A stretch of 23,535 bases of DNA from an uncultured Bulleidia sp. (GTDB lineage: Bacteria; Bacillota_I; Bacilli_A; Erysipelotrichales; Erysipelotrichaceae), in assembly GCA_934757945.1 (NCBI GenBank), contig CAKVLT010000023.1:1-23535 (forward strand), given 5' to 3'. Below the pieces are notes generated by a model. It had not been told where the DNA came from and made no database searches. It worked only from the letters and a program-made list of their open reading frames with translations. Below are positions 7,593-14,957 of this stretch, piece by piece (position 1 is the stretch's first letter; the number at the start of each line of letters is the position of its first letter). Made by a program: the position numbers and the translations under genes.

Positions 7593-7621
7593 GGAAGTAT
7601 TGCTATAATACTTCTGTTTTT
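7593..7621 (+). terminator. surE terminator whose stem also contains an extended -10 box
   Basis: GAAGTATT (7594-7601) pairs with AATACTTC (7607-7614), followed by TGTTTTT. The loop and stem contain TTGCTATAAT, so TGCTATAAT at 7601-7609 is an extended -10 box identical to that of surE. It lies about 35 bases before the next gene. The same DNA may end surE and start the permease transcript. Confidence 0.75.
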
Positions 7622-7643
7622 ATGAAGAAGGGGTTTGAAAAAA

Positions 7644-8909
7644 ATGATACTTGCATTAATTTTATTTATTATTATGTATGTATTTTTACTGGCTAAACCG
7701 GATTATAGGTGGATTACTGCGCTTGTGACAGCAGGTGTGTTTGTTATTCTTGGAATCCTTCCGATTTCCGAAGTAATTCCTGCAGTAAACTGGAATATCC
7801 TGTTAATGCTGAGTGGTACGATGCTTGCGGTAGAATTATTTATTCAGAGCCATATGCCTATGAGACTGGCGGAATTACTTTTGAAAGTGTCTCCGAATGT
7901 GTGCTGGGCAGTCATTGGCCTGTCTTTGTTTTCAGGATTTATTTCTGCCTTTGTGGATAATGTGGCAACGGTGCTGATGCTTGCTCCTATCGGACTTGCG
8001 GTCAGTAAGAAGCTGGGGTGTAATCCTGTTCCTATTATTATCAGTATTTCTGTGTCCAGTAATCTTCAGGGTGCAGCAACACTTGTGGGTGATACTACAT
8101 CTATTCTGTTAGGGGAATATGCAGGAATGTCCTTTAATGATTTCTTCTGGTTCCTTGGAAGACCAGGTATTTTCTTTGCTGTGGAACTTGGTGCTTTAAT
8201 GACAGTGCCGGTATTACGTTTTATTTTCAGAAAAGAAAAAGGAAAGGTAGATCAGAAGGTTGAAACTGTGGTCACAGATTATGTGCCTAGCTTTTTACTG
8301 ATTGGCATAGTAGGGGGGCTGATTTTTGCATCTCAGTTTGAAAATAAGCCTGAACTAACCAATGGATTTATATGTATGGGTATTGCGCTGATTGGTGTGA
8401 TTTATGAAAGATTTGTACATCCTGCTACTTTTGATAAACAGGCAGTAGTAAGTTCTATTGATTATCAGACATTGTTATTACTTGCAGGATTATTTATTGT
8501 TATTCAGGGGATTACGGAAGCTGGAGTGATTGCGGCTATTGCAGATGTATTTGTAAGGATTGGCGGTCAGTCTGAATTTGTGATGTATACACTGATTACG
8601 GTTGCTTCAGTTATTATCTCTGCTTTTGTAGACAATATCCCTTATGTTGCAACTATGTTGCCGGTTGTACAGGGGGTTGCAATGACTATGGGGATAGAAC
8701 CATATGTGTTATATTTTGGCTTACTGATTGGTGCTACTTTGGGTGGTAATCTGACTCCTGTTGGTGCCAGTGCCAATATTGCTGCAACAGGCATCTTAAA
8801 TAAAAACGGTTATGAAGTGAAGAATTCTGATTTCTTTAAGATTGGTATTCCGTTTACTTTGGTAGCTGTATTATCCGGATATGCTTTTATCTGGCTGTTC
8901 TGGGGATAA
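7644..8909 (+). CDS. SLC13/ArsB-NhaD-type ion transporter
   Basis: The 421-residue integral membrane protein has about 10-11 hydrophobic segments. It belongs to the ion-transporter superfamily that includes ArsB, NhaD and SLC13/CitT. It shows the inverted duplication of the family: SAFVDNVATVLMLAPIG (about 108-124) in the first half and SAFVDNIPYVATMLPVV (about 324-340) in the second. NLTPVGASANIAATGI near residue 375 is the second re-entrant signature. The TTG at 7635 has the purine-rich AAGGGG only one base away, while the ATG at 7644 has it 10 bases away, so the ATG is preferred. Substrate (anion, sodium/proton or arsenite) cannot be told from sequence. Terminators stand on both sides. Confidence 0.85.
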   Translation: MILALILFIIMYVFLLAKPDYRWITALVTAGVFVILGILPISEVIPAVNWNILLMLSGTMLAVELFIQSHMPMRLAELLLKVSPNVCWAVIGLSLFSGFISAFVDNVATVLMLAPIGLAVSKKLGCNPVPIIISISVSSNLQGAATLVGDTTSILLGEYAGMSFNDFFWFLGRPGIFFAVELGALMTVPVLRFIFRKEKGKVDQKVETVVTDYVPSFLLIGIVGGLIFASQFENKPELTNGFICMGIALIGVIYERFVHPATFDKQAVVSSIDYQTLLLLAGLFIVIQGITEAGVIAAIADVFVRIGGQSEFVMYTLITVASVIISAFVDNIPYVATMLPVVQGVAMTMGIEPYVLYFGLLIGATLGGNLTPVGASANIAATGILNKNGYEVKNSDFFKIGIPFTLVAVLSGYAFIWLFWG

Positions 8910-8913
8910 TGAG

Positions 8914-8940
8914 CAGGCTGGTTTTCCAGCTTGTTTTTTT
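8914..8940 (+). terminator. Rho-independent terminator of the permease gene
   Basis: CAGGCTGG, loop TTTT and CCAGCTTG, then a run of seven T, starting 5 bases after the stop codon. Confidence 0.88.
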
Positions 8941-8957
8941 TATCTTTTTTAAACATC

Positions 8958-8974
8958 TTTATACTTTCTTAATA
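8958..8974 (+). promoter_or_regulatory. candidate KdpE box upstream of the ktr-kdp operon
   Basis: TTTATA-N5-TTAATA is a direct repeat resembling the TTTATA-N5-TTTACA element that E. coli KdpE binds at the kdpFABC promoter (recalled, not looked up). The core TTTATACTTT is the same. It lies 75-90 bases upstream of ktrB, and the same operon encodes a KdpE homologue. Further ATAC steps follow at about 9-base spacing. No firm -35/-10 pair is visible downstream; TACAAT at 9016-9021 is the best -10. Confidence 0.4.
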
Positions 8975-9049
8975 CGAATACGCATACCCTTATACCTTCT
9001 TTGTTGAACAGTGATTACAATACTAGACGAAAAGAGGGAAAAGAAATCT

Positions 9050-10387
9050 ATGATAGATACATTTCAAATCAGAAAACACTTATCTTCCTTTCAGATTATT
9101 ATTATAGGATTTGCCGCCGTCATTGTGTTTGGAGCTTTACTGCTCATGTTGCCGATTTCAAGTAAAGAAAGAGTGGTGACATCTTTCCATGATGCTTTAT
9201 TTACGGCTACTTCTGCTGTGTGTGTTACAGGTCTTGTAGTCAAGGATACAGGCAGTTACTGGTCTTTATTTGGACAGTGTATTATTTTGCTGCTGATTCA
9301 GATTGGAGGCCTCGGAGTGGTTACCATAGCAGCGGTATTTGCTATTTTATCCGGCAAGAAAATCTCTTTGATGCAAAGGAGTGTCATGCAGGAAGCTATT
9401 TCTGCTCCTCGAGTTGGTGGGATAGTGCGACTGACAAGATTTGTTGTAAGAGGTACTTTATGCATTGAAGCCATTGGGGCGGTGTGCTTGTCTACAGTAT
9501 TCTGCAGACAATATGGAATAAAAGGAATCTGGTATGGAATCTTTCATTCTATTTCAGCTTTCTGCAATGCGGGATTTGATATTTTAGGTACGAAAACACA
9601 GATGTTTCACTCGTTGTGTGATTATGTGTCTTCTCCCATGGTGAATATTGTCGTTATGCTATTGATTGTCATTGGAGGTATTGGCTTTTTTACTTGGGAG
9701 GATATTGTGGTAAACAAATGGCATGTGCATAAATATCACATGCAAAGCAAGGTGATTCTTGTGACAACAGCTTTCCTGATTTTTGTACCTGCGTTATTCT
9801 TCTTTGTGTATGAATATACAGATCTTCCAATAAATGCAAGAGTTCTTGGAGCTTTATTTCAATCCGTTACATTAAGAACTGCAGGATTCAATACACTGGA
9901 TCTGACTAAATACAGAGGGGTATCGACGGGTTTGATGATCTTTCTGATGCTGATTGGTGGTTCTCCTGGATCTACAGCAGGCGGTATGAAAACAACAACG
10001 TTTGCAGTACTTGTGTCTAATATGAAATCTACATTTTCCAGAAAAAGTGATGCAGGGTTCTTTGGAAGAAGAATTACCAGTGAAGTGATAAGACAGGCGG
10101 AAACAATAGCTATGATGTATTTCATGCTGTTCTTCTTTGGAGCTATGGCAATCAGTGTGAAAGAGGGGCTTCCTTTTTCTGAATGTTTGTTTGAAACAGC
10201 TTCGGCAATGGGGACTGTGGGTCTTACATTAGGTATTACACCATATGTCAGTGTTTTTTCACAGATGATTTTAATTATGCTGATGTTCATGGGGCGTGTA
10301 GGTGCATTGACATTGATCTATGCGACAGTAAAACAATCTCACGGAATGATTGGTAAACTGCCTCAGGAAAATATAACAGTAGGATAA
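9050..10387 (+). CDS. ktrB: KtrB-type potassium uptake channel subunit
   Basis: The 445-residue TrkH/KtrB/HKT superfamily membrane protein conducts K+ (with Na+ coupling in many homologues). Four pore-loop filters are visible: TSAVCVTGL (about 54), ISAFCNAGF (about 166), LRTAGFNT (about 274) and ASAMGTVGLT (about 385). The ATG at 9050 has AGAGGG about 11 bases upstream. The GTG at 9011 has no ribosome site and would add 13 polar residues, so it is rejected. KtrB forms a dimer opened by an octameric KtrA ring; ktrA follows 13 bases later. The pore residues all look intact. Confidence 0.94.
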   Translation: MIDTFQIRKHLSSFQIIIIGFAAVIVFGALLLMLPISSKERVVTSFHDALFTATSAVCVTGLVVKDTGSYWSLFGQCIILLLIQIGGLGVVTIAAVFAILSGKKISLMQRSVMQEAISAPRVGGIVRLTRFVVRGTLCIEAIGAVCLSTVFCRQYGIKGIWYGIFHSISAFCNAGFDILGTKTQMFHSLCDYVSSPMVNIVVMLLIVIGGIGFFTWEDIVVNKWHVHKYHMQSKVILVTTAFLIFVPALFFFVYEYTDLPINARVLGALFQSVTLRTAGFNTLDLTKYRGVSTGLMIFLMLIGGSPGSTAGGMKTTTFAVLVSNMKSTFSRKSDAGFFGRRITSEVIRQAETIAMMYFMLFFFGAMAISVKEGLPFSECLFETASAMGTVGLTLGITPYVSVFSQMILIMLMFMGRVGALTLIYATVKQSHGMIGKLPQENITVG

Positions 10388-10400
10388 GGAGTGAATGGGT

Positions 10401-11048
10401 ATGAAGAATATTTTATTGATAGGACTTGGAAGATTTGGAAAACATACAGCTATGGAACTGAACAGACTTGGACATCAGGTGATGGCTGTAGATACAGATG
10501 AATCAAGAATTGAAGAAGTATTGCCTTATGTGACAAATGCACAGATTGGTGATTCTACCAATGTGGAATTTCTGAAATCTCTAGGTATTGGAAATTATGA
10601 TGTGTGTATTGTGACAATTTCGGGCAATTTTCAGAATTCTCTGGAAACAACTTCTCTTTTAAAAGAGCTTGGGGCCAAAATGGTAGTTTCAAGAGCTGAA
10701 AGAGATGTGCAGGAGAAATTCCTTTTGAGAAATGGTGCTGATGAAGTTGTGTATCTTGAAAAACAGGCAGCCAGATGGACGGCTATTCGCTATACAGCAG
10801 AACATATACTGGATTACATTAAAGTGGATGATAAATATGCTATCTTTGAAGTACAGGTACCTAATGAGTGGATTGGTAAAACTATTGGTGATATCAATGT
10901 CAGAAAGAAATATGGTGTAAATATCATGGCAGTCAAAAAAGGAAAAGATCTGAATGTGTCTGTTTCTTCTGATACATTGCTTGCTTCTGATGTGACCTTA
11001 TTGGTTATTGGTGAATATAACGCATTACAAAAGTGTTTCCGTATCTGA
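10401..11048 (+). CDS. ktrA: KtrA-type potassium channel gating subunit (RCK domains)
   Basis: The 215-residue cytoplasmic protein has an RCK_N Rossmann domain (LLIGLGRFGKHTAMEL at about 4-19, acidic strand end VDTDES) and an RCK_C (TrkA_C) domain (about 137-215). It binds ATP/ADP at RCK_N and, in Bacillota, cyclic di-AMP at RCK_C, gating KtrB. Two in-frame ATGs exist. The one at 10401 is 9 bases from AAGGAG, while the one at 10395 is only 3 away, so 10401 is chosen. It sits between ktrB and an unknown small membrane protein. Confidence 0.94.
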   Translation: MKNILLIGLGRFGKHTAMELNRLGHQVMAVDTDESRIEEVLPYVTNAQIGDSTNVEFLKSLGIGNYDVCIVTISGNFQNSLETTSLLKELGAKMVVSRAERDVQEKFLLRNGADEVVYLEKQAARWTAIRYTAEHILDYIKVDDKYAIFEVQVPNEWIGKTIGDINVRKKYGVNIMAVKKGKDLNVSVSSDTLLASDVTLLVIGEYNALQKCFRI

Positions 11049-11067
11049 AAACCAGGGAGGGCGCATT

Positions 11068-11355
11068 ATGAAAACATGTATATTGGTTTTGCTGACAGTG
11101 GCTTTATTTGGGTTTTGTGGTTTTGTGGTCTGGAAAATTAATGATTTTATTTATGATCATCGTGATGTGACGGACACAAATGATATTATGGAACCGGAAG
11201 AAATAGTGCTTAATGAAAATGTCTCTGAAGAAGAAATGATTGCTGAAATCAAACATTTCAGAAGTACTCATGCCATGACAAAAGTAATTGTATATGATGC
11301 CTGCAAGGTGAAATATCCTCTTGTTCATACGGTACATCAAAATGGTAATGTATAG
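11068..11355 (+). CDS. unrecognised small membrane-anchored protein in the potassium operon
   Basis: The 95-residue protein has one N-terminal hydrophobic segment (about 3-23) followed by a hydrophilic, acidic tail (EPEEIVLNENVSEEEMIAEI) and a mixed end. I recognise no family. AGGGAGGG lies 7-8 bases before the ATG at 11068; upstream in-frame codons inside ktrA lack a site. It starts 19 bases after ktrA and ends 38 bases before the kinase gene, so it is almost certainly co-transcribed with both. There is no lipobox, and whether the tail is inside or outside is unclear (Lys at residue 2; IND and DHR after the segment). A role as an accessory subunit of KtrB or of the kinase is a guess from context. 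Confidence 0.7.
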   Translation: MKTCILVLLTVALFGFCGFVVWKINDFIYDHRDVTDTNDIMEPEEIVLNENVSEEEMIAEIKHFRSTHAMTKVIVYDACKVKYPLVHTVHQNGNV

Positions 11356-11393
11356 TTTTGTGTGCTATAACAGTTTTGTCGGAGGTAAAACAG

Positions 11394-13379
11394 ATGCAGG
11401 TGGAAGTATACGATACAAATAAAATGCATGAACATATTCTGGTATGTCTTTCCTCTTCACCTTCTAATGAAAAACTGATTCACACAGCAAAACGGGTGGC
11501 GAAGTCCGTTCATGGCAGATTTACTGCTTTGTATGTGCAGACCCCTGATTCAAAGATGCTGGGTAAAGAGGACAGACAGAGACTGGATGCGCATATTTCT
11601 CTTGCTGAACAACTTGGCGCGGAGATTGTAACTACTCATGGGGATGATGTAGCATTGCAGATCAGTGAATATGCTCGTTTATCCGGTGTGACAAAAATAC
11701 TTATAGGAAGAGCAAATGCAGATAACAGGCGTTTGCTTTTTAAGCGTACACTGACGGAAAGACTGATTGAACTTTCACCAAATGTGGAAATTCAGGTCAG
11801 CCCTGACAGTATGCGTGTTGCCGGATATAAAAAAAGACGTGAGTTATCTTTATCTCCTGCTTTACCATCTTTAAAAGATGCAGGACTGACTTTTGCAATC
11901 TTAGCGGTTTGTACATGTATCGGTATTCTTTTCCAGAAAGTACATATGCTGAATACAAATACAGTCATGGTGTATATTCTTGGGGTACTTCTTACTTCGG
12001 TGTTAACAAAAGGGTATTTTTGCGGTGTTTCTGCTTCTATTGCAAGTATGGTGTTATTTGGTTTCTTTTTTACCGAACCAAGACTGTCTTTTAAAACATA
12101 TGCTGCAGGATATCCTGTAACATTTATTATCATGCTCATTGCAGCAATTTTAACAGCAGCACTTGCGTCAAGATTGAAAGGGCATGCCAAACTTTCTGCG
12201 CAATCTGCATTTAGGACACAGATTCTTTTTGACACTGACAGACTTTTGCAAAATGCCAAGGAAGATGAAGATATACTGCATACGACATGTTCTCAGCTGA
12301 GTAAATTATTTGAAAGAAACATTGTAGCCTATGCTTTGCAAGAAGATACTATTGCCAAAGGGTACTTATATACACATAATCAGAAACTGGATACCACTTT
12401 GCTGGAAGATGATGAAAAAGAAGTTGCTGAATGGGTTCTGGAACATAAGCAGCATGCAGGTAAAACAACTACAAGATTTCCTGATGCTAAATGTCTGTAT
12501 CTTGCGATAAGAATAGATGGAAAAGCATATGGAGTTGTGGGTATTCCTATGGGAAAGAATGAAACTCTGGATTCCTTTGAATACAGCATTTTATTGTCTA
12601 TTTTAAATGAATGTGCTCTTGCTTTGGATAATAATCAGATATTACGTGAAAAGGAGCAGGAAGCTCTTCGTGCAAATAATGAACAGCTTCGTGCAAATCT
12701 ATTAAGATCTATATCGCATGATCTGCGTACTCCTCTGACATCTATTTCCGGCAACGCTGATACACTTTTATATCATGATGATTGTCTGGATGAGGAAATG
12801 AGAAAACAAATTTATACAGATATTTATGATGATTCAGAATGGTTAAACAGCGTAGTGGAGAATCTCTTGTCTGTGACAAGGTTTAAGGATAACAAGGTAA
12901 ATCTGAATCTTACGGACCAGGTTGTGGATGAAGTGATATATGAAGTGTTGAAACATGTCAGCAGAAAAGGGAAGGAACATCATATATCCATGGCTCCAAA
13001 TAACGATATTCTGTTGGTAAGAATGGATACCAGATTAATCATGCAGGTGATATTAAATCTGGTGGAAAATGCAGTGAAATATACACCAAAGGGTTCGAAT
13101 ATCCTTATTGAGGCAACAAAGCAGGATAAATATGCACTGATACATGTAAAGGATGATGGCCCTGGTGTAAAAGAAGAAATGAAACCACATCTGTTTGAAA
13201 TGTTTTATACTGGTGAAAAGAAAGTGGCAGACAGCAGAAGAAGTCTGGGGCTGGGATTATCTTTGTGTAAATCCATTGTGGAAGCACATGGTGGAGTTTT
13301 ATATTATGAAGATAATGATCCTCATGGTGCAATCTTCAGCTTTACACTTCCTTTGAGTGAGGTGACAATCAATGAATAA
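11394..13379 (+). CDS. kdpD: KdpD-type sensor histidine kinase lacking the N-terminal KdpD domain
   Basis: The 661-residue kinase starts with a universal-stress-protein domain (about 12-135), then a four-segment membrane region (DUF4118, about 162-260), a GAF-like region (about 275-412), HisKA with SISHDLRTPLTS (phospho-acceptor His442) and HATPase_c (ILNLVENAVKYTP, DDGPGV, LGLGLSLCKS). Full-length KdpD has about 890-900 residues; the ~220-residue N-terminal Walker-type domain is absent. In the Usp domain SSS (20-22) is followed by exactly 20 residues and FTALY (43-47), the motif reported for cyclic di-AMP binding in Staphylococcus aureus KdpD. The ATG at 11394 has GGAGG upstream; the frame's earlier GTG does not. 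Its end overlaps kdpE by 8 bases. Confidence 0.92.
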   Translation: MQVEVYDTNKMHEHILVCLSSSPSNEKLIHTAKRVAKSVHGRFTALYVQTPDSKMLGKEDRQRLDAHISLAEQLGAEIVTTHGDDVALQISEYARLSGVTKILIGRANADNRRLLFKRTLTERLIELSPNVEIQVSPDSMRVAGYKKRRELSLSPALPSLKDAGLTFAILAVCTCIGILFQKVHMLNTNTVMVYILGVLLTSVLTKGYFCGVSASIASMVLFGFFFTEPRLSFKTYAAGYPVTFIIMLIAAILTAALASRLKGHAKLSAQSAFRTQILFDTDRLLQNAKEDEDILHTTCSQLSKLFERNIVAYALQEDTIAKGYLYTHNQKLDTTLLEDDEKEVAEWVLEHKQHAGKTTTRFPDAKCLYLAIRIDGKAYGVVGIPMGKNETLDSFEYSILLSILNECALALDNNQILREKEQEALRANNEQLRANLLRSISHDLRTPLTSISGNADTLLYHDDCLDEEMRKQIYTDIYDDSEWLNSVVENLLSVTRFKDNKVNLNLTDQVVDEVIYEVLKHVSRKGKEHHISMAPNNDILLVRMDTRLIMQVILNLVENAVKYTPKGSNILIEATKQDKYALIHVKDDGPGVKEEMKPHLFEMFYTGEKKVADSRRSLGLGLSLCKSIVEAHGGVLYYEDNDPHGAIFSFTLPLSEVTINE

Positions 13380-14082
13380 AATAACAATTCTTGTAGTGGA
13401 AGATGACAGACCAGTAAGAAATCTGATTGTGACTACTTTACGTACACATGATTATAAATATATAGCTGCTGAAAATGGTCATGATGCCATCATGGAAGCT
13501 TCTTCACATAATCCGGATATCATTTTACTGGACCTTGGACTTCCGGATATGGATGGTATTGAAGTGATTAAAAATGTAAGAAGCTGGTCAAATACACCTA
13601 TTATTGTAATCAGTGCAAGGAGTGAAGATGAAGATAAGATTCAGGCTCTGGATGAGGGTGCAGATGATTATCTTACCAAGCCTTTTTCAGTAGAAGAGCT
13701 TCTTGCAAGAATAAGAGTGACACAGAGAAGATTAGTGTTATTGGAAAATAAAGAAGAAAGTTCAGTTTTTGAAAACGGAAAATTGAAAATAGATTATGCG
13801 GCAGGTTGTGCGTATCTGGGGGGAGAAGAATTACATTTAACACCTATTGAATATAAATTGTTATGTCTTCTTTCTCATAATGTCGGGAAGGTTCTTACAC
13901 ATACGTATATTACACAGAAAGTATGGGGGAGTAACTGGGAAAGTGATATAGCTTCCTTAAGAGTATTTATGGCAACATTGCGCAAAAAACTGGAAAAGGG
14001 TGATCCTTCGGTGTCATATATTCAAACACATGTGGGAATAGGATATCGAATGTTAAAGGTGGATAACGAAGATTCAAAATAG
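13372..14082 (+). CDS. kdpE: KdpE-type response regulator
   Basis: The 236-residue OmpR/PhoB-family regulator has a receiver domain (acidic pair VVEDD at about 8-12, phospho-acceptor Asp54 in LLDLGLPDMDG, Lys in YLTKPF) and a C-terminal winged helix (about 130-232, with LTPIEYKLLCLL and THVGIGYRM). It overlaps the kinase gene by 8 bases, so translation is coupled. No kdpFABC pump genes are present in the window. The neighbouring ktrBA genes are its most likely target, consistent with the box at 8958-8974. Confidence 0.94.
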   Translation: MNKITILVVEDDRPVRNLIVTTLRTHDYKYIAAENGHDAIMEASSHNPDIILLDLGLPDMDGIEVIKNVRSWSNTPIIVISARSEDEDKIQALDEGADDYLTKPFSVEELLARIRVTQRRLVLLENKEESSVFENGKLKIDYAAGCAYLGGEELHLTPIEYKLLCLLSHNVGKVLTHTYITQKVWGSNWESDIASLRVFMATLRKKLEKGDPSVSYIQTHVGIGYRMLKVDNEDSK

Positions 14083-14101
14083 AAGGTATGTTCACAGAAG
14101 C

Positions 14102-14158
14102 GAAAAGTTAAAATTCTTCTTTTGAATTTTGAAAGTAGAATTTAACTTTTCACTTTTT
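14102..14158 (+). terminator. Rho-independent terminator of the ktr-kdp operon
   Basis: Arms 14102-14117 and 14137-14151 form a 15-bp stem with one bulged A, followed by ACTTTTT. It starts 20 bases after the kdpE stop codon. Confidence 0.8.
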
Positions 14159-14180
14159 ACAAACTTTTTTTAAAAAGTAC

Positions 14181-14209
14181 TTGCAATCAACTAGGGGGTT
14201 TGTTATTAT
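14181..14209 (+). promoter_or_regulatory. promoter of the seven-gene tRNA operon
   Basis: TTGCAA (14181-14186), a 17-base spacer and TATTAT (14204-14209). TCAAGCAC follows at 14212-14219, exactly as after the Cys-Leu tRNA promoter. Confidence 0.78.
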
Positions 14210-14237
14210 ATTCAAGCACCGAATGGTGTTAAGAAAT

Positions 14238-14314
14238 GCGCCGATAGCTCAACTGGATAGAGCATTTGACTACGAATCAAAAGGTTGCGGATTCGACTTC
14301 TGCTCGGCGCACCA
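14238..14314 (+). tRNA. tRNA-Arg (anticodon ACG)
   Basis: Acceptor GCGCCGA/TCGGCGC, anticodon stem TTTGA/TCAAA around CTACGAA, CCA encoded. The first T-stem pair next to the loop is A53-U61 instead of the near-universal G-C. A34 would be deaminated to inosine by TadA. Confidence 0.95.
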
Positions 14315-14323
14315 TTTATATAA

Positions 14324-14400
14324 CGGGATGTAGCACAGCTTGGTAGTGCACTTGATTTGGGATCAAGGGGTCACAGGTTCGAATCCTGCCATCCCGACCA
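14324..14400 (+). tRNA. tRNA-Pro (anticodon TGG)
   Basis: Acceptor CGGGATG/CATCCCG, anticodon loop TTTGGGA, T loop TTCGAAT, CCA encoded. A49 and C65 at the base of the T stem do not pair. Confidence 0.96.
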
Positions 14401-14404
14401 TTAT

Positions 14405-14481
14405 GGCGAGATAGCTCAGTTGGCTAGAGCCGTCGGTTCATACCCGGAAGATCGTGAGTTCGAGTCTCACTCTCGCTACCA
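14405..14481 (+). tRNA. elongator tRNA-Met (anticodon CAT)
   Basis: Acceptor GGCGAGA/TCTCGCT with a terminal G-U pair, anticodon loop TTCATAC, T arm GTGAG/CTCAC, CCA encoded. The loop and flanking pairs match the elongator Met tRNA of Bacillota rather than initiator or Ile2. G27 and A43 at the base of the anticodon stem do not pair. Confidence 0.88.
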
Positions 14482-14506
14482 TTTACCAAGTTTGACTTGG
14501 ATTGCT

Positions 14507-14580
14507 GGACCCTTAGCTCAGTTGGTTAGAGCTGTCGGCTCATAACCGACTGGTCGAAGGTTCGAGTCCTTCAGGGTCCA
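14507..14580 (+). tRNA. tRNA-Ile2 (anticodon CAT, lysidine-modified)
   Basis: All stems are perfect. Acceptor GGACCCT/AGGGTCC, anticodon loop CTCATAA. The body closely follows the tRNA-Ile(CAU) of Bacillota, which TilS modifies to lysidine to read AUA. No CCA is encoded. A small hairpin, CCAAG-TTTGA-CTTGG (14486-14500), lies in the 25-base spacer upstream. Confidence 0.88.
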
Positions 14581-14586
14581 TATTCT

Positions 14587-14674
14587 GGAGGAATACCCAA
14601 GCGGTTGAAGGGACCGGTCTTGAAAACCGGAAGGTCGTGCAAGCGGCGCCAGGGTTCGAATCCCTGTTCCTCCG
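14587..14674 (+). tRNA. tRNA-Ser (anticodon TGA)
   Basis: Class II tRNA with a long variable arm. Acceptor GGAGGAA/TTCCTCC, anticodon stem CCGGT/ACCGG around CTTGAAA, T arm CAGGG/CCCTG, discriminator G. No CCA is encoded. Confidence 0.96.
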
Positions 14675-14713
14675 CTTTAATCTAAAGTCAATCTATGGTA
14701 TAGTTTAAAACAT

Positions 14714-14790
14714 CGCGAGGTAGAGCAGCCTGGTAGCTCGTCGGGCCCATAACCCGGAGGTCGTTGGTTCAAATCCTTCCCTCGCAACCA
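14714..14790 (+). tRNA. initiator tRNA-fMet (anticodon CAT) with aberrant positions
   Basis: Initiator hallmarks are present: C1-A72 mismatch, A11-U24 in the D stem, and three G-C pairs (GGG/CCC) closing the anticodon stem. CCA is encoded. Unusual: the anticodon loop reads CCCATAA, so position 33 is C instead of the near-universal U, and the T stem GTTGG/CCTTC has two adjacent U-U mismatches (50-64 and 51-63). It may be a functional variant or a decaying extra copy. Confidence 0.9.
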
Positions 14791-14792
14791 AT

Positions 14793-14868
14793 GGTTCTGT
14801 AGCTCAGTCGGTAGAGCAAAGGACTGAAAATCCTTGTGTCGGGGGTTCGATTCCCCCTGGAACCACCA
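14793..14868 (+). tRNA. tRNA-Phe (anticodon GAA)
   Basis: Acceptor GGTTCTG/TGGAACC with two wobble pairs, anticodon loop CTGAAAA, T arm GGGGG/CCCCC around TTCGATT, CCA encoded. It is the last gene of the tRNA cluster; mobile-element genes begin 90 bases later. Confidence 0.96.
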
Positions 14869-14873
14869 TAAAG

Positions 14874-14912
14874 AAACGGATAAACTCATACTTTGAGTTT
14901 ATCCGTTTTTTT
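14874..14912 (+). terminator. strong terminator of the tRNA operon at the chromosome/element boundary
   Basis: A perfect 15-bp stem (14874-14888 with 14894-14908), a 5-base loop and seven T. The first gene of the mobile element starts 46 bases later, with no promoter visible in between. Confidence 0.92.
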
Positions 14913-14957
14913 GCATTTTTGGCGAAATTTCGGAAAGGAAGGAAAGGAGCATTGAGT

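Noticed and set aside
14405..14580. Treating both non-initiator CAT tRNAs as Met
   Set aside because: The second has the sequence body of tRNA-Ile2 of Bacillota (GGACCCT acceptor, CTCATAA loop), so it is taken as the lysidine-modified isoleucine tRNA.
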